Shown: in pieces, positions 58,118 to 64,000 of the stretch
How the letters are laid out: each line of letters opens with the position of its first letter
Numbering within the stretch: the stretch's first letter is position 1
Assembly (NCBI GenBank): GCA_020634115.1
Contig: JACKCH010000010.1
Span: 682,001-746,000, forward strand
Length of the DNA stretch: 64,000 nt
Direction: 5' to 3'
Origin: Anaerolineaceae bacterium
Lineage (GTDB): Bacteria; Chloroflexota; Anaerolineae; Aggregatilineales; Phototrophicaceae
Program-made: the position numbers and the translations under genes
The notes under the pieces: generated by a model
Told to the model about the DNA's origin: nothing
Seen by the model: only the letters and a program-made list of their open reading frames with translations
The model's database searches: none

Positions 58118-59797
58118 TCAATACGGCAGCAGAGTCTGCAAACGCACGCCATCCTCTTCCACGCTTTCGACGGCCCAGCCTTCGACTCCATTCGCGGCAC
58201 GGACTTTCCACCACACGAATCCGCTCACCGTGCGCGGGCCATCCACAATCGTGAGCCGCGCCCCACTATCTAACCGGGCGACCACCGGCGCATCCAGGCC
58301 GGGGCTGAGGCGCATGTTAAGCCGATCACCCTGAGTGGTCTGCACGGTGGCTAACCCACCAACGTGCAGTGTCGCCCCGAAAGCAGGGGCGGCGACGGTG
58401 ACATCTCCAGGAGCCACTGGCGGCGGGGTCAGTGAGGGTGCGATGAGCAGCGGCGCGGCGGTCACAGTGTTGTTAAATGACGAAATCGGCGCTAGAGACG
58501 GCACGACCAGCGCTTGCGGTGTGGGCGACTCAACCTGTGTCGGTATCACCGGGGTCGCCTGCACGAGTTGGGCAACTGGTGGGGCGGCATTTTGGATATA
58601 AATCGGTTCGGCGAACTGCGTCCAGGGGACATAGGTGGCAGACTCCACCGTGCCGGTATCCCCCGCCCAGGCGATGTCCAGCGTTTGTCCGGCGTCGCTG
58701 ATATAGACCGGCGCACCCGCGTTCAGCCCGTTCCGGGTGTAAGCGTAGACCAGTGTGGTCGCGCCGGGACTGAATCCCCCGGTGGTGTATAGGAAGCCGT
58801 TCCCCAGCCCCCAGACACTATCCATCGTGACGGTAGATGGCAGCGTCCCGCCAATCTGCCCGTCCCGTCCGATGACCATCCACAGCGTCTGGTCGCCAGT
58901 GGCGGTGATTCCGTCCCCGCTGACCAGAATCCATTCACCATTCTGGATGAAACGTGGGCGATAGAGATTCAGGTCGGTGACATAGAAGAAGGGATAGCGC
59001 GAAGCGGAGGCCGGGTCGTAAACGTGGAGTGTGTTTGCCTGGAAGAACGGGAAGTTCTCCGGGGTGGCGGGCAGTCGCTCGTCGGATAGCGCCATAATCA
59101 CTTCGCCGGTAGTGGCGAACCGGTCAGAATCCAGCGTGGGATACACCTCGTTGACGGTGAGTTCCAGGGTGTCCAGATGCCAGGTGAAGCTCTGGTACTG
59201 TCCTGCGCCCTCCGACCCGGCCAGGACAAGCGTGAACACGACACGACTCCCATTGAATTCACGAATGACCGGGGTCACACCGGGGCGGAAGTCCAGACGA
59301 TTGTTCATCGCCAACGGATCGTTGGAGCGCAGGACATGGGTGGTGGCTTGAGTCCGCAGGTCAACCACGACTATCTCCCATCCCTGCGGCAGCAGGCTGT
59401 AACCGAGAGCGATGGTGGTGTCATCACCATTGAATGGGGCGCTGCCGGTCACGAATTCGAGGCTGTCAGAAAAGGTCAGCGGGAGTTCCTGCTGGATAAT
59501 GACTCGATCCCGTTCAGTAACCATCAGGCGGGCGAATCCGGCGTCATTGCTGGCAACATAGGCGAATGGGCTGCCGCGATGCCCCACTGCTACCCGCTGT
59601 ACCGTATAGTCCGGGGCGGGCAGAGGCAGAGTAACCGCGTCTATCGCGCCGGTTGCACCCGTGATGTAAACCATCTGCGCCGCGCTAGAGTCAAACAGCC
59701 AGGCCGCCCACTGATCGTTCTGGGCCTGTACTGGAAGCAGCGCCCCGGCAGCCAGCAGGATAAACCCGAACAGGGTGAACAAAAACCATTTCCGCAT
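58118..59797 (-). CDS. Secreted beta-propeller-like + SH3b protein, longer paralogue
   Basis: 559 residues, ribosome site AAGGA, signal peptide to about residue 25 (LLPVQAQ). Residues 27-400 are repeated beta strands like the protein at 26757 (GWEIVVVDLRTQATTHVLRSNDP, PRFIQNGEWILVSGDG). A Pro/Thr/Val-rich linker (about 405-460) follows, then a single bacterial SH3 domain with LNMRLSPGLDAPVVARLDSGARLTIVDG. Probably displayed at or beyond the cell surface. First gene of the minus run; a TACAAT -10-like box lies at 59847-59852. Confidence 0.85.
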   Translation of the reverse strand: MRKWFLFTLFGFILLAAGALLPVQAQNDQWAAWLFDSSAAQMVYITGATGAIDAVTLPLPAPDYTVQRVAVGHRGSPFAYVASNDAGFARLMVTERDRVIIQQELPLTFSDSLEFVTGSAPFNGDDTTIALGYSLLPQGWEIVVVDLRTQATTHVLRSNDPLAMNNRLDFRPGVTPVIREFNGSRVVFTLVLAGSEGAGQYQSFTWHLDTLELTVNEVYPTLDSDRFATTGEVIMALSDERLPATPENFPFFQANTLHVYDPASASRYPFFYVTDLNLYRPRFIQNGEWILVSGDGITATGDQTLWMVIGRDGQIGGTLPSTVTMDSVWGLGNGFLYTTGGFSPGATTLVYAYTRNGLNAGAPVYISDAGQTLDIAWAGDTGTVESATYVPWTQFAEPIYIQNAAPPVAQLVQATPVIPTQVESPTPQALVVPSLAPISSFNNTVTAAPLLIAPSLTPPPVAPGDVTVAAPAFGATLHVGGLATVQTTQGDRLNMRLSPGLDAPVVARLDSGARLTIVDGPRTVSGFVWWKVRAANGVEGWAVESVEEDGVRLQTLLPY

Positions 59798-60178
59798 GTG
59801 CCAATCCTTGTTGGGAATACGCCAATCGCATCTTCATTCACGATTATTGTAGCATCACTGTAGAAAAATCTGTCGGGCGCGAACCCGGCAGACCTCTGGA
59901 ACGGGATTGTGGGATGGTTACCGCACGCCGAGCGTCTCCCGGTCAAAAGTCGCTGCTGTAGACGCACTGCACATAGGCATACATCCCGATGGTGAATTTC
60001 GAGGCCATTTGGGGGGGGGAGATAACAGAGGAGGTAATCCCCCTGAATAATCCGCTGATTTGGACTGTATTTCATTATCCGGTTTTCAGGGTAATCATAT
60101 TGCGTCAATTTAACGCAAAAATGATGAATCCCGTGTTACCCTGGGAGGAGTCCAAATCGTTTGAAGGAGCCTGTTGGG
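59798..60178. other. Divergent intergenic region before ABC-2 gene
   Basis: 381 bp without a credible gene. Notable: a run of nine G (60011-60019) and the inverted repeat at 60100-60118. Confidence 0.5.
60100..60118. promoter_or_regulatory. Inverted repeat, possible operator
   Basis: TTGCGT and ACGCAA arms with a 7-base spacer, about 60 bases before the ABC-2 gene start. Confidence 0.35.
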
Positions 60179-61036
60179 ATGATTCTTGCCCCGCTTTCTG
60201 AGCGCAACCCTGTGCTGCGAGCCGAACGTAAACACCAATGGTATGTCATGGAAAACAGCCGTGCTGGGACGGTTTGGATTGTGCTGGCGGCGCTCATGCT
60301 TATTCCAGCGCTTATCGTTTCGGTCATCATGTTCGTGGGCGCGATCATCAGCCCCTGGGTGCCGGGCGCGTTCATCCTGTTCGATTTTGATCTCCCTCTA
60401 CCGGAATTGGCGTTTGCGGACATTGTGACGATGAATGTCGCTATGTACGTGGTGGTTTCATTAATTACGATGGGGTTGGCGGTCAACAGCATCGCCCGAG
60501 AGAAAAAGGGAAAAACCTGGGAGACTTTGCTGCTGACGAGTGTGAGTTCCCGGCAGATTGTATGGGGCAAATGGTGGGCAACACTGCAGGCCTTATGGGG
60601 CGATCACGCCATGATTGCCGGGGTGCGGTTTGGTCTGTTGGCGATTGTTCTGGTCGGGCTGGATTCTTCAACGGCGCTGCCGCCGCTGCTGCCTGGTCTG
60701 CCAGTGATTCCACCACACATCCTGCTGTTTGGCGTGCTGATGTTGGCCTATACTGCCGCTGACGCAGGGCTTACGGCGGCGCTGGGCGTGTTGGCTGCTC
60801 TTCTGCCGGTGGAGGGCGCGGCCAGTATGATCATCGCGTTCGGCGGGCGCATCTTGTTCACGGTGGGGCTAGTGTTGTTTCCGTGGTTGGTATGGATCGC
60901 GGGGTGGGGGCGGTATTATCTGGCTTTTGGCATCATCGGTCTGGCGGTCTATGGGGCGCTCATCGCCTTGGTGCTACTGGTGGCGCAGGTTTTCGCAGTG
61001 CGCAATCACGCCGCATCGCCTGTACCCACGCCATGA
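60179..61036 (+). CDS. ABC-2-type transporter permease-like protein
   Basis: 285 residues from the ATG at 60179 (AGGAG ten bases upstream). N-terminal cytoplasmic segment, then about six helices; VNSIAREKKGKTWETLLLTSVSSRQIVWGKWWATLQAL is the typical cytoplasmic loop of ABC-2 permeases (E-R...G-E-LL-TP-S---I--GK). No ATPase gene adjoins, so it is either an orphan half or works with a distant ATPase. Converges on the kinase gene. Confidence 0.85.
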   Translation: MILAPLSERNPVLRAERKHQWYVMENSRAGTVWIVLAALMLIPALIVSVIMFVGAIISPWVPGAFILFDFDLPLPELAFADIVTMNVAMYVVVSLITMGLAVNSIAREKKGKTWETLLLTSVSSRQIVWGKWWATLQALWGDHAMIAGVRFGLLAIVLVGLDSSTALPPLLPGLPVIPPHILLFGVLMLAYTAADAGLTAALGVLAALLPVEGAASMIIAFGGRILFTVGLVLFPWLVWIAGWGRYYLAFGIIGLAVYGALIALVLLVAQVFAVRNHAASPVPTP

Positions 61037-61050
61037 ATCGATCAGGCGAT

Positions 61051-61764
61051 TCAGACCGAGGGCAGACGAACCGTAAAGGTCGTCCCAGTACCGTTATGAC
61101 TCTGGCAGGTGATATCCCCGCCGGATAGCTTTGCACAACGTTTAACGATCGCTAGTCCCAGACCTGTGCCGCCAATGTGCGCCACATTTTTCCCCCGGTA
61201 GAACGTATCAAAAATGTGATCTATATCTTCTTGTAAAATACCCAATCCCTGATCGGAGATTTCCATGACCAGGATTTCCCCTTCGATGCGGGCATTAAAG
61301 CGGATTGTGCTGCCCTGAGGGGAATAACGCAACGCGTTGGCGATTAGATGGCGCAGGATCGGGATCAATAGCCCTTCATCGGCATTAATCATATCCAGGC
61401 CTTCACTGAAGGAGGGTTGCCAGTCGAAGAACTGTAAATCCATTCGGTCTGTGACCGTATGCAGGATTTTGCGTAAACTCACGAATTCCGGCTCAAAACT
61501 AATTGAGTCCACATCAATTGCGATCAATAGGCTCAGGTCATCCAGAATTTCTTTCATATGCTGCACCTGCACCCGAACCACCGCCAGACACTCGTCGCGC
61601 CGGGCCGGAGACAGCCGGTCAAGGTAGCGTTCCAGCAGTTCGGTGGAAGACATGATGGTTGCCAGTGGTGTGCGAAATTCATGAGATACCGTGGTCATAA
61701 AGAGAGTTTTTACATGAGACAGTTTGGCCTCTTGGCTCTCTGGTATGGGCTTTCCTTCCATCAT
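61051..61764 (-). CDS. Soluble sensor histidine kinase (HisKA-HATPase) without sensor domain
   Basis: 237 residues from the ATG at 61764 (AGGA nine bases upstream; a TTG at 61773 is also in frame). H-box TVSHEFRTPLATIM (His28), N-box ILRHLIANALRYSPQG, G1 DQGLGI and G2 GTGLGLAIV all intact. No membrane segment and no input domain, so sensing must come from a partner. Divergent from the response-regulator gene across a 673-bp AT-rich gap, the natural partner by position. Confidence 0.93.
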   Translation of the reverse strand: MMEGKPIPESQEAKLSHVKTLFMTTVSHEFRTPLATIMSSTELLERYLDRLSPARRDECLAVVRVQVQHMKEILDDLSLLIAIDVDSISFEPEFVSLRKILHTVTDRMDLQFFDWQPSFSEGLDMINADEGLLIPILRHLIANALRYSPQGSTIRFNARIEGEILVMEISDQGLGILQEDIDHIFDTFYRGKNVAHIGGTGLGLAIVKRCAKLSGGDITCQSHNGTGTTFTVRLPSV

Positions 61765-62437
61765 GGCGTGCAATCCTTGATCAGGTGATTGGTGTGCAAT
61801 GTTGTAGTCATGTTGAGACTGAGTTCTATGCTATTTTGTGAATGAAATGATTCACAGTTTAGGTAAGCTATTTGTCAACAAGTTGTCACGGTTGCTTTGC
61901 CCGGTTCGCTGGAGTACGAGCATAAATATGTAAACTACAATCTGTAAAGAACAGAAGCTAATACGGCTATAAATAAGCACGGCTTGTGCACCATGCTATT
62001 ATAACAATTATTTTATCAGAAAGCAGTGTCTAACGACTAGGTAATTAATCCAGCAGAATATTTATTTTCAGTATGTATTATCTATCTATTTTATATCACT
62101 TTTTGTTTGGTTATCCTCTATCCAGAAGCTCAATCCCCCTTATTTGATGTGATTTGCAGGTCGAAATGAGTCTTCAAAGGTAAGGCTTCTACCTGAATTG
62201 TTTTACGCAATTGTTTGTTTTATGGTATAAATATGTTTGGTAGTGTATTGGATAGGTACTTTTTTCCCTCTAGGAATAGGGTACCAAAGGTTGGAATTAC
62301 TTTGTGCCTCGGTATAAAAAAGGTATGTTGAGGGCATCGGGGTCAAACTTGTAGTAAATCTGAACATTAGGTGGCATCATCGCGTGTTATAATAAATGTA
62401 GTCTGGGTAGATGACCAGCGATTCGCTGGAGGTATTT
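61765..62437. other. Long AT-rich divergent region, kinase/response regulator
   Basis: 673 bp, markedly more AT-rich than the rest of the window, without an open gene. Holds the promoter at 62291-62318, a second TATAAT at 62388-62393 and a 7-bp inverted repeat (TGTGAAT...ATTCACA, 61837-61856). Confidence 0.65.
62291..62318 (+). promoter_or_regulatory. Promoter of response-regulator gene
   Basis: TTGGAA (62291-62296), 16-base spacer, TATAAA (62313-62318), giving a leader of about 110 bases. Confidence 0.45.
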
Positions 62438-63130
62438 ATGCATAATCTTATGCTTGGCAGTGCCGCTTCGATCCAGGATAGGGTCGAAGGAACTGCCGAA
62501 CGACGCGAACTAGAAGAACCACGCACACCATTACAGACAACGACAGTACCAGTCGTGGATTCAGAAATACATCGGGCACATAAGGCCGAAACCGGCGTGG
62601 TTGCGCTGGTGGCTTCTGATCATGCAGAAGGCCAGGATAAGAATGAGGGCCAGGACGCATCGCGCACGACAGAGGAAAATGAAACCTCCCCGGAACCACA
62701 GGCTGCCAAAGAAACCGACTCTGAACGCACGCCATCTGTGCTGATTCTGGAAGATACAATGGAACTGGCCGAAGTGATTCAGGCGACACTGGAACGGATG
62801 AATATGGTGACGGCGCATGAGACACATGGCACGAAAGCCCTGGTGAAATTCAAGGAATTCAAGCCGGATGTCGTCTTGCTGGATATTAACCTGCCGGATA
62901 TGACCGGGTGGAAGTTCCTGGAAACCATTAAGGAATTGCCCGCTGCGCAGATGCCTGCGGTCATCGTGATTTCCGCTTACGGCGACCCGGCGAACCGGCT
63001 GGTGGGTAAGCTGCAAGGTGTTTACGATTACCTGATTAAACCCTTTACCGCCGACGAGGTGGAAAAAGTAGTGACCAACGCGCTCAAACCTGGAGCGATG
63101 ACCACCACTACACCATTATCTTCTTCATGA
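62438..63130 (+). CDS. Response regulator with disordered N-terminus and REC domain
   Basis: 230 residues from the ATG at 62438 (GGAGG six bases before; a frame start at 62411 lacks one). Residues 1-98 are low-complexity and charged (Glu/Thr/Ala-rich). Residues 99-215 form a receiver domain: acidic pair Glu105-Asp106, phospho-acceptor Asp149 in VVLLDINLP, Ser179 and Lys201 (LIKPF). No DNA-binding output, so it signals through protein contact. The stop overlaps the next start (ATGA). Divergent kinase is the likely phosphate donor. Confidence 0.92.
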   Translation: MHNLMLGSAASIQDRVEGTAERRELEEPRTPLQTTTVPVVDSEIHRAHKAETGVVALVASDHAEGQDKNEGQDASRTTEENETSPEPQAAKETDSERTPSVLILEDTMELAEVIQATLERMNMVTAHETHGTKALVKFKEFKPDVVLLDINLPDMTGWKFLETIKELPAAQMPAVIVISAYGDPANRLVGKLQGVYDYLIKPFTADEVEKVVTNALKPGAMTTTTPLSSS

Positions 63131-64000
63131 CAAACCTTCATTTTTTGAAGCGGGCAGCGTTTTTATTGACGCTGCTCGTTTTTCTTTACGTGTTTGTATT
63201 ACCAATTCCGTTTTCCCCTTTTTCTGTGACTATTGCACAATCGGATGTTACGCCTATCCCCGACTCGGCATCTATCGCCCTGCTGAATGAGAATCTCGCC
63301 CAGGGACGGCTAGTGCAGGCGCTTTATCAGGTCGAGGCGCGGGCGGCACTGTATGGTTGGTCACCGGATTTACTGGTCACTGCCGGGAATATCTGGTATG
63401 CCAATGGTGACCCCTGGCAGGCGGTGGATTACTGGTTTGCGTCGGTTCAGGCTGCACCGGAGCGTGCTGACCTAGTGCGGCGGCTGGCCGAAACGCTGCT
63501 CGAAATCCAACGCTGGCCGGAGGCTGTGGACGCTCTGAATCGACTGGTGACTCTGACCCCCAATGACCGATGGGGGCATTACCAGCTTGGGCTACTACTG
63601 GCGGCGGCGAATCCCCCGGCGGCGCGGGAACATTTGGAACAGGCGTCTATTGAAGGCGCTTACCAAGAACTTGCACTGGCGCTGTTGGCAGTGCTTTCGT
63701 CTACAGCCGACGCAGGCGGTGCGATGCGAGTCGGTGTGGTGCTGGCTGAACATGAACTCTGGTCATATGCTGAAATCGCATTCAATTTCGCGGCGTCTGC
63801 ACGGGAGTCGTTCCCTGAGGCGCTGGCGTATACCGGGTTGGCGAGGGATAAGCAGGGGAAAGATGGCGGCGAGCCGGTAGCGGCGGCGCTGCGTCTTGCG
63901 CCGGAGGACCCACAAATACTCTATCTGTATGGGCTGCATCTGCGAGTAACCGGGGATTTGATTGGCAGCCGGGATATGCTGCTCCGGGCGGCGATACTCG
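63127..64000 (+). CDS. Secreted TPR-type protein (3' end cut by window)
   Basis: Starts at the ATG overlapping the response-regulator stop and stays open for 291 codons to the window edge. Signal peptide-like helix (residues 8-33, AAFLLTLLVFLYVFVLPIPFS), then TPR-like helical pairs: LNENLAQGRLVQALYQVEARAALYG, GNIWYANGDPWQAVDYWFASVQAAPE, WPEAVDALNRLVTLTPNDRWGHYQLGLLLAAANPPAAREHLEQA. Translational coupling to the regulator suggests a shared process, perhaps envelope monitoring (inference). Confidence 0.85.
   Translation, partial: MTNLHFLKRAAFLLTLLVFLYVFVLPIPFSPFSVTIAQSDVTPIPDSASIALLNENLAQGRLVQALYQVEARAALYGWSPDLLVTAGNIWYANGDPWQAVDYWFASVQAAPERADLVRRLAETLLEIQRWPEAVDALNRLVTLTPNDRWGHYQLGLLLAAANPPAAREHLEQASIEGAYQELALALLAVLSSTADAGGAMRVGVVLAEHELWSYAEIAFNFAASARESFPEALAYTGLARDKQGKDGGEPVAAALRLAPEDPQILYLYGLHLRVTGDLIGSRDMLLRAAIL

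Noticed and set aside
59989..60201. 70-codon open frame before the ABC-2 gene
   Set aside because: Crosses the G9 run and the start of the real gene; no domain or ribosome site.
61837..61856. CRP-like TGTGA...TCACA
   Set aside because: The half-sites are separated by 10 bases instead of 6; kept only as a generic inverted repeat.
1..64000. CRISPR arrays, tRNA/rRNA genes, prophage or known defence systems
   Set aside because: Looked for repeat-spacer arrays, cloverleaf-like GGTTCGAATCC segments, and phage or restriction genes; none was supported.

Overview
The window reads as chromosomal DNA of a moderately GC-rich, free-living heterotroph, most likely a member of the Chloroflexota (Anaerolineae-like). 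This is an inference from gene style: many lipid-linked-sugar glycosyltransferase-like membrane proteins, secreted TPR/SH3b proteins, a lone Flp pilin, a VKOR fusion, GH13/GH31 enzymes and SET proteins. No rRNA, tRNA, CRISPR array, prophage or plasmid origin was found.

Layout. (1) 1-15725 is a sugar/uronate catabolic island. A minus-strand operon (GH31 glycosidase, sugar-binding lipoprotein-like SBP, two ABC permeases, the last cut by the window edge) diverges from lacI-uxaC-Gfo/Idh. The 218-bp divergent region has two near-ideal sigma70 promoters, each followed by a copy of the same LacI-type operator. A second minus operon (DHDPS-family lyase, OYE-family flavoprotein, Gfo/Idh oxidoreductase, an 889-residue unknown) converges on it. 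(2) 15818-18429 holds small housekeeping genes (membrane HEXXH protein, 2Fe-2S ferredoxin, O-methyltransferase, Flp pilin, MaoC hydratase). (3) 18602-23639 is a run of three paralogous PMT/ArnT-like membrane glycosyltransferases. (4) 24004-30494 has small secreted proteins, a zinc DD-peptidase, a REP-associated tyrosine transposase (RAYT), a beta-propeller-like secreted protein, trehalose synthase and a MarR regulator. (5) 30543-38085 has a cAMP-binding-like/PH-domain membrane protein, a 993-residue unknown, a lone histidine-kinase DHp domain, a YtxH protein and a Trx-VKOR fusion. (6) 38438-49390 has prfA, a GH13 enzyme, another large membrane protein, a serpin, a Ca2+/H+ exchanger, a PfkB kinase and a TPR-SH3b protein. 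(7) 49614-52013 has a radical SAM protein with its own promoter/operator, opposed by two tandem SET-domain proteins. (8) 52326-59797 is a minus-strand surface-glycan-type run (three membrane glycosyltransferase-like proteins, a methyltransferase, a secreted propeller-SH3b protein). (9) 60179-64000 has an ABC-2 permease, a soluble histidine kinase, a response regulator and a truncated TPR protein.

The most unusual signal is a family of 28-29 bp palindromes with constant GTAGGGG...CCCCTAC feet and variable self-complementary cores. They flank the RAYT gene and also lie, without breaking the frame, inside four membrane glycosyltransferase-like genes, sometimes at homologous loops of different paralogues. 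Two rho-independent terminators have stems identical to arms of this family. I read this as a REP/RAYT system whose hairpins have been accepted as coding sequence and apparently reused as terminators.
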